From contig BCIJ01000004.1 of assembly GCA_001599935.1 (NCBI GenBank), positions 893,716 through 957,715 of the forward strand: a DNA stretch of 64,000 bases. Reading direction: 5' to 3'. Source of the DNA: Holtermannia corniformis. Its lineage: Eukaryota; Basidiomycota; Tremellomycetes; Holtermanniales. Below are positions 10,758 to 23,934 of the stretch, in pieces (within the stretch, counting starts at the first letter, position 1; the number at the start of each line of letters is the position of its first letter). The notes under the pieces were generated by a model that saw nothing but the letters and a program-made list of their open reading frames with translations, did no database searches and was not told the origin of the DNA. The translations under genes were made by a program, and so were the position numbers.

Positions 10758-13603
10758 TGGCCGAAATCGCGGCCTTCCCTCCTCCGGCGACTGACTTGAC
10801 TATCCTGCTACTCGGCGCAGGTGGCCGCGAGCATGCTCTCGTCTACAAGCTCGCTCAGTCGGAGCGCGTCGTCAAGGTCTATGTCGCTCCAGGAAACGGC
10901 GGCACGGCGTGCATGGGCGGCAAGGTGGAGAATGTCTCGATTAGCTGGGGTGTAGAATTCGGAGACTTGGTCGAGTTTGCTCGCAGTAACAAGGTGTGTG
11001 GCACTCACGGTCATGCATATTACGATTGCTCACGGGTAATTCATAGGTCGACTTGGTCATTCCCGGACCTGAGCAGCCGCTGGTAGACGGTGCCGAACTT
11101 GTGTTCCGCAAGGGTGAGCTTGGCGTTGATCAGTCCGTCGCAGCCCAGTCATTGACTCGTGGCAGCCGGCATCCCCGTCTTTGGCCCAACGCCCACCGCA
11201 GCTCTTCTCGAGGGCTCAAAGTCCCTGTCCAAGGCATTCATGGCGCGCCACAACATTCCCACCGCCCGCTTCCAATCCTTTACTTCATCCCAATACGACC
11301 AGGCCGTGCAATACATTCAATCCGCTCCCTTTCCCCGCATCGTCCTCAAAGCCTCTGGCCTTGCAGCCGGCAAGGGCGTCCTCCTTCCCGAGACCACCGA
11401 CGAAGCCCTCGCAGCGCTCAAGGAGATCATGGTTGACCGTGCCTTTGGCGATGCAGGCGACGAGGTCGTGATTGAGGAGTTCTTGACCGGTCCTGAGCTC
11501 TCGATCCTTGCCTTCTCGGACGGTTACACGATTGTGCCAATGCCAGCTGCGCAGGATCACAAGCGGATTGGAGATGGTGACAAGGGACCCAACACTGGCG
11601 GGATGGGCGCTTACGCCCCGGCGCCGATTGCGACGAAAGAGGTTGTAGAACGGTGTGTCAAGGAGGTCTTGGAGCCGACACTGCGCGGTATGCGCGAGGA
11701 TGGTGAGTGCTGCCGACAGTCAACTGCATATATACTTACACGTACAGGTCACCCTTTCGTCGGTCTCCTCTTCACCGGCTTCATGATCACCGCCGATGGT
11801 CCCAAGACGCTCGAATACAACGTCCGATTCGGTGACCCCGAGACTCAGGCCCTCATGCTACTCCTCTCGGACTCGACTGACCTCGCCGAAGTCATGCTCG
11901 CCTGTGTAGAGCGCCGCCTTGACTCGGTCAAGCTCGCGTACAAGCCCGGTTACGCCGTCTCTGTCGTGCTCGCTTCCGAAGGCTACCCGGGCTCATACCC
12001 CAAAGGGCTGCCAATCACCGTCGGGAACCTGCCAGAGGGCGTGCATGTCTTTGACGCCGGTACCAAGGGCGGCAAAGAGGGGACTGTGACGGACGGTGGG
12101 CGCGTTCTGGCCGTCTGTGCGGCTGGCGAGACCCTCCGTCAGGCCGTAGACCTCGCCTACGCTGGTGTTGAGCAGGTCACCTTCGAGGGCAAGACTTTCC
12201 GCAAGGACATTGCATACCGGTATGTTCCTCACCTGATGCTTCAAGACGCTTGCTCACACCCGCAGGGCCCTGACAGCCGTCGAGGACGTTGCTGCAACGA
12301 CCTCGGGCCTCACCTACGCCTCGGCAGGCGTCTCGGTCGACGCCGGCAACGCGCTCGTGGACGCCATCAAGCCCGTCGTCAAGGCGACTCGCCGACCGGG
12401 CGCGGACGGCATCATTGGTGGCTTTGGCGGCGCGTTCGACCTCAAGCAAGCTGGCTTTAGAGATCCGGTGCTGGTTAGCGGCACGGATGGTGTTGGAACC
12501 AAGTTGAGGGTTGCGTTGGAGTACGGCAAGCACTCGACTGTCGGTGAGTGTCCTTTCACGGTTCAGTTTTTCTACCGAGCAGTTCGAGGCCGCTGCGACT
12601 GTCGTACGTAGTCGGTCTGACCAAGGTACTGCGGCACGGACTGGTTTCTCATGGATTTGCGCTTTGGGCTGCTGTTCGGTCGCCTCGCTTCATTCCTTTT
12701 CCTGAGCGAATTACCTGTTGCCAGTGCTGAGATTACCAGGCATCGACCTCGTCGCCATGTCGGTCAACGACCTCATCGTTCAAGGCGCCGAGCCTCTCTA
12801 CTTCCTCGACTACTTTGCATGCTCCAAGCTCGATGTGCCGGTTGCTGCTGACGTTGTGACTGGTATCGCCACTGGGTGCTTGCAAGCTGGCTGCGCTCTG
12901 ATCGGTGGTGAGACTGCCGAGATGCCGGGCATGTATGTTGGTGGTGAGTGATTGCGACGCGGAGACTGGAGGATGATGACAGATGAATGCAGACGACTAC
13001 GACCTGGCTGGTTTCGCTGTCGGTGCCGTCGAGCGCGAGCTCTTGCTCCCCACGCCCAACCTGCAGGCAGGTGACGTGCTTATCGGCCTCCCATCATCCG
13101 GCCCCCACTCGAACGGTTTCTCGCTCATCCGGAAAATCGTCACTCTTGCCGGCCTCTCGCTCTTCTCACCCGCTCCATGGGACGCCAGCCAAACAGTCGG
13201 CGAGTCGCTCCTCACCCCCACCCAAATCTACATCAAGCAACTCCTGCCTGGTATCCGTGCCGGCGTGTTCAAGGGCATGAGCCACATCACTGGTGGCGGC
13301 TTCACCGAGAACATCCCGCGTGTGTTCCCATCCGACTCGGGACTCGGCTGCTACGTCGATGCCTCGACTTGGGAGTTGCCACAGCTGTGGAAGTGGCTCA
13401 TGCAAGCCGGTGGTGTAGCCCCGAGCGAGATGGCTCGCACCTTCAACTGCGGTGTCGGCATGGTCATTGTCGTTGCCAAGGACAAGGTCGAGGAAGCGCT
13501 CGAAAGCATCAAGCAGGCTGGTGAGCCGAATGTGTTCGTCATGGGCGAAGTCACGAGCACGCCGGGTGTCGAGATGAGAGGCATGGAGAGGTGGTCGCAG
13601 TGA
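10758..13603 (+). CDS. ADE5,7: bifunctional GAR synthetase / AIR synthetase (purine synthesis)
   Basis: Catalyses steps 2 and 5 of IMP synthesis: phosphoribosylamine plus glycine to GAR (ATP-grasp), and FGAM to AIR; cytosolic. The N-terminal GARS half shows [62 protein letters not shown] and [12 protein letters not shown]. The C-terminal AIRS half shows the phosphate loop (GGFGGAFDL), [50 protein letters not shown] and [12 protein letters not shown]. The order and length match the fused fungal and yeast enzyme. The ATG at 10758 (MAEIAAF) is the first in frame; the open frame extends slightly further upstream without an ATG. Five or six short introns interrupt it, one of about 195 bases near 12545-12740. 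Confidence 0.95.
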
Positions 13604-13761
13604 GCGTGGCTTTTGGGATTTCGTGTCTGTACGATTATGCAAGGGAGATATTGACCGAGGTCGCCAGCGCAACCTGGAGAACGCTCGGACCAATGAAGCG
13701 GACTCTACGTAGGCGCAAAAAGGGCAGGGCTGGCATGCTCAGGGTGACGTGGGTAACCGAC

Positions 13762-13974
13762 TCAGTTGACTTGTGTAGCAGAACTGCCCGCGCGGATGTC
13801 ATAGTCCAATCGTGGCTTAAGACCGCACCCATCCCAATGGGATTTCGGAACGGCCTTCCTCTTGTTCACCTTGGCTTGCATCCCTTGCAGGCAGCGCTTC
13901 AACTTGTTCCGCAGCAAGCTCTTCACGGTCAATTGAGTGAACGAAAGAACTCGACAGTTCTTCTTAACTGGCAT
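13762..13974 (-). CDS. small Lys/Arg-rich hypothetical ORF
   Basis: A 70-codon frame beginning MPVKKNCRVLSF at 13974, strongly basic, with the segment VNKRKAVPKSHWDGCGLKP. It sits alone in the gap between ADE5,7 and F1C. It may continue through an intron to the left (donor GTCAAC near 13775). I recognise no family; it could be a small ribosomal or mitochondrial protein or chance. Confidence 0.25.
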   Translation of the reverse strand: MPVKKNCRVLSFTQLTVKSLLRNKLKRCLQGMQAKVNKRKAVPKSHWDGCGLKPRLDYDIRAGSSATQVN

Positions 13975-14111
13975 GATTGTTGCGCTGTTGCCATGGTTCC
14001 TGGGCCGGTCAGGCCCGGATGGATTTGATTCCGTGCGTGCGGGACCCCACGGGCAAAAGGGGTTGAGATCAGCACTCGACCGGAGCTGCGTTAACAGTAG
14101 GCATCAACGAT

Positions 14112-15441
14112 ATGTTCCAGTTGTCACAGAAGATCCTCGACTACGCGAAGGACTTTGAAGACCAGCTCGTAGTAAGGCCTTGTCTGTGGCTGGTGCGTGC
14201 TGATCTGTTGTCAGTCTGGGTCCGATATATTGTGGATCAAGCGTAAGGGGGCGTCGTGCCGCGACGCATCAATCGTACGTACGTAGCGGCGCGGTGAGAA
14301 TGCTCACTGTGTGCGTAGATCTCTGGACTTGCTGTCAGAGTCTTCAATAGGTTCGTAGCGACTTGACCAATGGGCGATATCTCTAATGATTCTTGGAGAT
14401 TTGCCGAGCGTATCGAAGTGCAGATCGTGCCCAAGGGCACAGCCGTGCGCTTCCCTCGGAAGCTCTACCGTGACGACATTGATGTGGCGGAAGCAATCAT
14501 GCAGGAGTCATGGGCTGCCTTGGAGGAGGCAAGGTCGCAGACAGTGGAACCGACTCGATCTGATCTGGGATCAGCTGTGGGCCACAGCGCCGCGGCCGGT
14601 AACGGTAGCCGAAGACGTCAGAATCCTCTCTTGGGTTCCACCCGTATGCTGAATCCGGTGTTGGTTTTCCGAGCTGAGTGCTGCAGATCGACCTCATGTA
14701 CCGCGTATACGAGCTTGTCATGCGCCAACGCACGGGGTGCGAAGTCTTCGTGGCAATGCCGCCAGATTGGAGATCCAGAGGTCCAAATGATCCCTGGCCA
14801 GCCCCTGTAGAGCGTCCATTTCGGGGCGTCATCCCAGATGACCTGATGGAGGAGGAAGAGATTGAGAGCGACGATTCTGACGAGGAGGAAAGTGTAGGTC
14901 AGTCATCCAAGCGGAGAGGGCCTGCGCTCAAGTCCTAGCTGATTCTCTGGCAGAACTGAATGAAGATGGCTTTCCCAAGTGGATCTCGCCCCCATCTCCC
15001 CCTCCGAAATCAGAACCACTCTGCGAGGATGAGTGGGCGTGGTATGCCTTGTATGATCCCTCATTTCTCGAGGGTCGCTCGATGGTCCCAGCCGCGAGCT
15101 CGAGTCAGGCAGCTGCGGTCGATTCCACTCGATCACTGCGTATCTCGCCGTCCACGCCGAATCTGCGGGAGACCGGTGACGACACCGACAGAGCATCGAC
15201 CTCAACGGCCATCAAAGTGCGCGCTACTTCGTCACCCGGCATGCTCTTGACCAAACCGGTCGCAATCGCACGCGTAACTACTCACTCCGCGACTGCAACA
15301 GTGTCTGGCACACCGCCAGGGGAGCCCTTGGATTCTGAGACGCGGGTCGATACCGATGAAGACGATCAGCACAGCAAATTGCGGGCCAAAGGTGAAGAAG
15401 CTGAAGCTGAAGAGGAGGATGTGCACCAAGGTGGACGTTGA
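14112..15441 (+). CDS. family F1 orphan protein, copy C (intact, opposite strand)
   Basis: Third F1 paralog, inverted relative to A and B and separated from them by ADE5,7. It starts MFQLSQKILDYAKDFED at 14112 (compare MYQLPEIFLADADAFEKD in A). A 43-base intron is followed by SDILWIK, then VFNRFAERIEVQIVPKG, AEAIMQESWAALEE, ATAPRPVTVAEDVRILSW, YELVMRQRTGCEVF, PVERPFRGVIPDD, a Glu/Asp-rich stretch, ELNEDGFPKW, and a Ser/Thr-rich tail ending in an EEAEAEEEDVHQGG-type acidic end at 15441. The intron after EE uses a GC donor (GCAAGG) where A has GTAAGC. Copies A and C share every exon block, so both are probably functional. Function unknown. Confidence 0.72.
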
Positions 15442-15652
15442 GAGGTTTGTAATCAGTCGAGTCGTAACCGTTGTAAGATCCATCACACAGCTCGAGTGCA
15501 CGGTCCAGCTTTCAGGCGGCGAGCACACTTGCGAGATAGAACTACATAACACGAGCAATGCAGCGCACGCCGTACATTGCGGGAGGCGCCAAGAGGGGTA
15601 ACTAGGAGATGATGTAGCTTTGCGGCGCATGGGCTGGTCAAATCGGCACCAG

Positions 15653-16295
15653 CTATGTATCGCGTGTTAGCTCGGAGCTGCCTCGCGGCGTATAAGTCTC
15701 GTCCACGACTTCTTTCACGATATCGGGTCCGATCGTCCAGCATCCGTTTGGCTGTGCGATCAAGCCCGTTTGCGTGGTCGACGGGGAGCATGTCGCTGCA
15801 GGTGTGCTACCGCTTGCCGGGGTCGAGATCTTGTCGAGCGACGATACAGGCATACCTTGAGGAGAATTGGACGTCCCCTCCCGCGCTCGTGTGACTTGTA
15901 CTGTACTGGCATCAAAGCCCCTTTGTCTACCGGACCGCATCATCTGCAGGTCTAAGCGGTATTCCTTTGCATGGTCTAAATGGATCCCTACGACGGATGT
16001 GACAGACATCTGGACGTTGCGATCGCGATGAGATAACCCTGTACTATGCTCCACCTATGGTCTGGCTGCTCCGCTCTGTCATTGTGGCGGTTGGCGAGCT
16101 GAGCGGGAGAGTGAGGTTACCGTTCAGTAGCCCCTCGGCAGTCTCAGATTGTCCTTTAGCCAGCGCATCACTGAAGGCCTGCACAATCGAGGGACAGATC
16201 ATGATACAGTCTGCACTGTTGACCTCATCTGATGGCTCCATGCCGGCGTCGAGGTGGAAATCGTCGTCAAAACAATGGTGTGGCTTGGTACTCAT
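15653..16295 (-). CDS. family F2 orphan protein, copy a
   Basis: Short gene starting MSTKPHHCFDDDFHLDAGME at 16295, with ICPSIVQAFSDALAKGQ in exon 1. A roughly 110-base intron joins it to a second frame (DHAKEYRLDLQMM, TSNSPQGMPVSS) ending QPNGCWTIGPDIVKEVVDETYTPRG and a stop at 15653. Its beginning matches the gene that starts at 17247 (MST, then FDAG and PSLVQA at equal spacing), and the two ends are similar (W-x-x-PD...EV...Y-[TS]-P). TATAAATAAA lies 36 bases upstream of the ATG. The product is a soluble, acidic protein of unknown function; the intron borders are approximate. Confidence 0.5.
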
Positions 16296-16330
16296 GTTGG
16301 TAGTGACAGCGATCGTTCGAGAAGACCGCG

Positions 16331-16340
16331 TTTATTTATA
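16331..16340 (-). promoter_or_regulatory. TATA box of F2a
   Basis: TATAAATAAA on the minus strand, 36 bases upstream of the F2a start codon at 16295. The spacing implies a very short 5' leader. Confidence 0.45.
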
Positions 16341-16510
16341 CAAGTAGGCGTCGAGGCGGGGTTTGAACCTTTCAAAGAGCGCTCTAAGGAAGCCATGATG
16401 AGATGTCGCTACGTCAGATCATGCAGAACAGAGCTCAAGCTGTATGGCCCAAGCGTCTGAAACGCTCGGCCGGTTCTGGGCAAGCAATAGATTCGATTGC
16501 ATGCAAGGGA

Positions 16511-17247
16511 CTATAGATCTCCCAAGACTTCCATCGTGAGGCGTTGATCCGGTACCCATAGGCCATTGGAATTTCTACGCAAGCTACCAGTTTGCTGCGT
16601 AGTGATCGGACAAGCAGTCTGTCTGCTTGGAGGCGACACCGCGGAATTGGACGCGGAGCTGGAGACAGTAATAGGTTGATCCGTAGCTGGAGACTTTTGC
16701 GATTCGGCCATGGCGCGTGTGAATGGCTGAAAGAGAAATATCGAAGTGAGGCTATGGAGATACGGACAGTCGTGTGACTTGTAACATCTCGCGCGAGCGC
16801 GAGTCGCACGGTCTCAAGAAGGCCCGGGACACTCCGATGTATTTCTCTAGCGCTTGACTCCGCCAGAATACGAGATGCACGTTCGTCGATCTCATCTGGT
16901 AATTGTGCAGATGCCGTTCCGATGCCTCGTGCGCTCTGGCAGCGCTTGCTCCGACACACAGTGCTGCGAGCGATGCATCAGGACTCTACCAGCTATGACT
17001 AGGTCGGTGATATTCTTGAGACACCCTCGGAGCAAAGCTACACCACGCGAAGAACCGGTTGAGGCCGACAGGAAGATGAACCAGCCTGCGCGGTTTCTCC
17101 CCGGTCTCCCGCGTTGTCACCCTGCGGTCCAGCCTGGACGAGCGAAGGCGTTATCTCCAGCTGTTCCTCTTGCTCACTACCGTCGTCGATTCCAGCATCG
17201 AACCATGGCTCGGCACCGTCTGGATTTGGTTCTGTGGGTGTCGACAT
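16511..17247 (-). CDS. family F2 orphan protein, copy b
   Basis: Paralog of the neighbouring F2a, in tandem on the same strand. It starts MSTPTEPNPDGAEPWFDAGID at 17247, with LEITPSLVQA aligned to ICPSIVQA of F2a. The middle exon contains LPDEIDERASRILAESSARE and SVPGLLETVRLALARD; a further intron leads to a Ser/Pro-rich stretch (AESQKSPATDQPITVSSS) and an end reading SNGLWVPDQRLTMEV with a stop at 16511. I could not fix the two intron positions exactly, and another frame would extend the gene to 16435. Function unknown; no membrane segment or signal peptide is visible. Confidence 0.45.
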
Positions 17248-17681
17248 GGTTCTAATGTGCTTGTCAAGCGCGCAGTGGCCAGTGGCGCACTTTATGCTCT
17301 AGCCAGGTGGGCGCCTGTAGTCTTCTCGTCACGATGACCGTGTGCGCATCGCAAGCTGCCAACATGCCCTTTGTGTTGGGTGCGAAGCGGAGCTGTCTTC
17401 CCGCTAGGCTACGTCACGGCGATACGCTGTGCTTGCCATCCGTTGACACGCCACAGTGTCTGACCTAGCGCATACAGCAACCAGTCATGGTGTAATGCCC
17501 TGCATGGCTGTTTGGCTGCGGCACTGCTCCAGACTCGCGCTCCAGCCTCGACGAGATGCGAGCCAACTCATAGTCGCCTCGTTCAACTGCATTACGTAAT
17601 ACCCCTGATTTGAAACCGACGAGTGACGTTGAGCTCCGTTCTGCACCATCCACCATCCACCATCTGTTCATCACCACCATC
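17248..17681. other. intergenic, divergent promoter of F2b and phosphoglucomutase
   Basis: About 430 bases between two outward-facing starts. Just before the phosphoglucomutase start there is a CCACCATCCACCAT-type repeat (17645-17685). A 72-codon minus-strand frame at 17465-17683 lacks any family signal and was not called. Confidence 0.4.
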
Positions 17682-20193
<2,512 letters not shown>

Positions 20194-20381
20194 TGGCCGA
20201 CGCCTCAGCAGAGTATGAGAGGAGTGAGACCAAGTCTGGAAATGAAAGAACCGTGATGCAAATCAGTCGTACAATGTCGTCTTTGGTCGCCATGGTGATG
20301 CTGATCGCTGCTGATCGTGCCTCGCGTTCGCCACGTTGCCGACTCGCCAACTTTTTGTCCACTTTGTCAACAGCAACCACC

Positions 20382-21230
20382 ATGTCTGCGTTGTGGGGCT
20401 ACTATACGGCCTCGCTCGCGCGCAGGCCGCTCCTGACCAAGATGGCGGCGAGCGGGACGCTGTTCTCCGTCGGAGACGTGATTGCGCAGCAGGGGATTGA
20501 GCATCGAGGGTGGAAGCATGATGTGCGTTGCGTCACTGTTCGTATGGTCGGGTATTGACTGAAGTGCGCTATATAGCCCGTACGGACGCTTAGGCTAGGC
20601 TTCTGTGAGTGCGCTGCGTGCTGCACAGTCGACAACTGACAGCGGGTAGACGGCACGGCCATCTTTGCACCTCTAGCACACAACTGGTTAAAGGTCCTCG
20701 AGAGGGTCAAGTTCCAATCCAAGCTTGCCAGTGAGTGCTCAGCCATCTAGACTACTCACGACGACGCTGACGGCGTATAGCCATCGCCACCAAAGTCACG
20801 CTCGACATTGGTCTCTGGGGTCCTTTCATCGTCGGAGGTGCGGACACATCAAGCGTGTGCAAGCGCTGACACGCCTGCAGTCTTCTGGACAGCCAACGGT
20901 ATTCTCGAGGGTAAATCCCTAGCCGAAGTAAGAAGAAAAGTCGAGCTAGTGCGTGCAATCCCACATCGGTCTCGGCTTGACTGACCCCTCTCAAGGCCTA
21001 CATCCCATCCTACAAGAAATCCGTCTCCGTCTTCCTCCCGACGCAGATCCTCAACTTTTCTCTCGTCCCAATCCAGCACCGACTGCTCGCGACGCAGACG
21101 GTTGGGCTAGGATGGAACATTTTCCTGAGCTACAAGTACAATGAGAACAATATGATCCTGGAGAGGAATGGCGTTCAGGAGGAGGTGCAGGCTGGTGGAT
21201 CGCTGTTGACGGGCACGAGGATGGGGATCT
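20382..21230 (+). CDS. SYM1: Mpv17/PMP22-family protein (Sym1-like)
   Basis: Small four-helix membrane protein of the mitochondrial inner membrane or peroxisome; yeast Sym1 helps metabolite transport under heat and ethanol stress. The start MSALWGYYTASLARRPLLTKM is followed by TLFSVGDVIAQQ, then after short introns PLAHNWLKVLE, WGPFIVGVFWTANGILEGKS, the family signature PSYKKSVSVFLPTQILNF and GLGWNIFLSYKYN, ending at 21230. Its length (about 210 residues) fits the family. The ATG at 20382 is preceded by CAACCACC. It is transcribed in the same direction as phosphoglucomutase, about 190 bases downstream. Confidence 0.9.
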
Positions 21231-21548
21231 GAGCGGTCGTAGATGGGTTGTACTGCATTGCATATCATAGACGGAATGAGACGGATAGATGGGCAGGGTT
21301 CGAGGGATCCGCAATATACTGGTGGCCAGCCAGACACCTCTGTTTTTTGGTCGTCTCGGATCTCCAAATCCCAAGCAAGCGCAGGGAATCGATCGCTCAA
21401 TTGTTGGAAACTCGGTCGGGATCGTGCCGCCTTGTCCGTTAGGATAGCTCAAGGGTGGTCGTCTGTGTCGGTCTGTTGTCGAGGCGTGTACTGCGTACTA
21501 TGCAGGCGGCGGCCATATAATCCAAGAGATGTGCATGCAATGCTCTGC
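21231..21548. other. convergent intergenic region, nothing recognised
   Basis: Space between the 3' ends of the Mpv17-family gene and MSS51. I see no repeat or coding signal. Confidence 0.4.
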
Positions 21549-23115
21549 CTACTCGCTCGTCCTCACTTCATACCGCTTGCCTCTGATCCCCCACACTCCC
21601 CAATTCGTCTTCACCCCAACCCTCGGGTCCCAATCCGCAATCTCCCATTTCTCACTCGCAAACCTGTTCACGCCCGGACTGAGAATGACGTCGTATTCGT
21701 CCGTGACGCCGTCGATCACCCTCGCTTCGCGCTCTTGGTCTTCGAGCGCGAGGATCGAGGTATCGCTCGGTGGTTCGACGGGGAGTTGGGGTTGCGGGAT
21801 GGCGGAGGCCGGTGGGAGTAGGCCCGAGAGGGCGTTGACGTCGCGCTGGAGATCGGCGGGACTGAACGCTGTGAAGAAACAGGCGCATTTGGTCGAGAGC
21901 ACCTGTTGGAGCGTTTCATTCCATGTCGTTTCCGCTTGGACCAGGCCTTGGCCTAGGACTTCGGGTTCTTGTGCTGGGAACCCGAGACCTGGGGAGAAGG
22001 AGAAGAAGACGTCGGAGTACGGGTCGAAAGGCCCGAATTGGGAATGCACGGCGGTGTACGTTGATTGCAGGGTGATGAGACTGAGCGAGGGCGAGACGTT
22101 GATCGTCTGGCTGGGCACGCCATACACTGCATCAGCTTGCGGTCCCGACGCACTCGAGTGCGAATGCAGCGCCATCCTCTGCGACAGCGTTGGCAGCGTC
22201 GCTTCCGGCCCGATGAAGTAGATCTGAAAGTTGGTCGTCGGGAACAGGTGCGTCAACTGCGACCACAGTGTCGGCGGCAACGATGATTCCGCGCGCGCGC
22301 CGAGGATGAATAACCGGAACGGCGGTTCCGTATCGGCTGTTGGCGGCGGCGCGGTCGATCCAGGCGGGAGGTGGAGGGTGGAATGAAGAGCGGCGAAACT
22401 GCGCGAGCCTTCACGCGTGACTCTGCCTTCACCGCCGCGAGTGTATGGCCCGTTTTGGTGTAGCACGGCGCCGATGGTGAGAGGGTACGTGAGCAGCTTT
22501 GTGACGTGCCGGAGGGCGCGGTCCGTGTTGATGGATTTAAAGTTGCGTGTGAAGAACAGAGTGTCCCAGGATGTAAAGGATGGGGTAGATTCGTATGGTT
22601 GTTGGCCTAAGGCGTTAACCGTGCTCACAAGAGCGTCCATCCGACCCACCCGGCATATCCTCAAACTCGTCCATCAGCCTGCCACTGCGCAAATCGTGCT
22701 CGTCCTCGTTCCACTCTCTCAGCCTGGCACAGTACTTTTCATGCTCCTGCCTGCCCTCTTGCCATTTCTCACGCGAAGCATGGGTCGGAAAGCCACAGTC
22801 TGGACAGTCGTACGCGACCGGGACTTTGTCGGGCAATGAAGCCGGACAGACGGCATACGTCTTGATGCGGTCCGCTTTCGCCCGGAGCGAGGGAATCGGA
22901 GAGGAGGAGAGTGGGTGGAACAGGTTGGATTGGTCGAGGCTCGGTGCGGGTGGCGGTGCCGATGCTGATGCCGAGGGCTTGCTGCCGCCAAACAAGCCTG
23001 TGAGGAATGAACGGTGTTGGTGCTGGATCACTGCCGAGGTGGATCTCGGCAGTCGGAGGGAGCGCACGGTCGCGCTCGGCGCCGATCTGACCAGCTTGGG
23101 CACTGCGCGGCGCAT
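21549..23115 (-). CDS. MSS51: MSS51-like mitochondrial translation activator
   Basis: In yeast Mss51 activates translation of COX1 mRNA and couples it to complex IV assembly. The start at 23115 gives a basic, Ser/Arg-rich presequence (MRRAVPKLVRSAPS). Then come VPVAYDCPDCGFPTH (zinc-finger-like cysteines with the later C in HEKYC), LREWNEDEHDLRSGR and EFEDMP; after a 43-base intron near 22610-22650, SWDTLFFTRNF, RHVTKLLTYPLTIG and the C-terminal globular domain ending in GKRYEVRTSE at 21549. About 520 residues with one visible intron, few for this window. The long alternative frames on both strands here are shadows. Confidence 0.9.
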
Positions 23116-23934
23116 GATCTATCACACACGTCGTACGAGGGGATGTGTAGCTGGGTGGACGACGGTGCTGTTGAGACGTCTACAGCTGCGATCGTCCAAC
23201 TTTTCTGCGGCGAGCGGTGAATCCATTACGATCCGGATTGTAATGTATTACAAGTTTATTAGAGTTAACTACTAATGCACTGTGGTTGGTTACAAACAGA
23301 CACTAATGCGTTTCAAATGCATTAGCTTGGTTTGGGTCATGCGCATGGCGGCGGTAATCACATTAGGAATCGGCTGCAGTCCACGTCGAGCCAGTTGCGC
23401 TGCAGACACGCTCGCGCCCATACGGTCTGGCGCTGTATACACACTGCCAGGTTCTGCTGGTACATATGTACAGTCTCCAAGCCCTACGATTGTAATCAAC
23501 CGAAGCTCATTCTGTTCCGATACCCTAATGCATTAGGATTGTCAACCTGATCGACTACACTGTTATCCTAATCCCCCATGCGCGATTACAAACTCGGGGT
23601 AATCATCGGCTTGGCGGTCTAAAACTGGTTCACCGTGCGCACTGGGCCTCGCTTCACCTCGCGGTTCTACTCTCTCTTGGGCAGTCACGACGACGACGAC
23701 GAGCACCCAAGACACCAGGTCGAGGCCGCCAGCGATCGAGGCGATCGTCGCCGCCAGAAACCACCAACGCGCACAGTCGCGGCTAGCAGTGCGCAGTGCC
23801 AAGACTAAAGTCTACGATCGCCCACAGACTCGCGGTGAACGCTCTGTGCGCTAGGTCGTCTGCGCGCACGACCACAGAGCAAGAGGTGTGAAGGAGAACA
23901 CGTCGGACAGAGACAGCACCGACCGGCACCGACC
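23116..23934. other. intergenic with a TAAT-rich, possibly MITE-derived segment
   Basis: Divergent promoter region of MSS51 and the Na+/H+ antiporter, 819 bases. From about 23222 to 23604 the composition changes to TAATGC/GTAATC-rich sequence with palindromic pieces (CTAATGCATTAG at 23525-23536), bounded by imperfect inverted repeats beginning ATTAC. See the separate finding. The part nearer the antiporter (23640-23930) has no visible feature. Confidence 0.4.

Noticed and set aside
16350..16390. GTTCAAACCCC-like tRNA B box on the minus strand.
   Set aside because: The flanking bases do not form a T-stem and there is no A box at proper distance.
21549..22221. Long plus-strand frame opposite MSS51.
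   Set aside because: It is antisense to the conserved Mss51 C-terminal domain.
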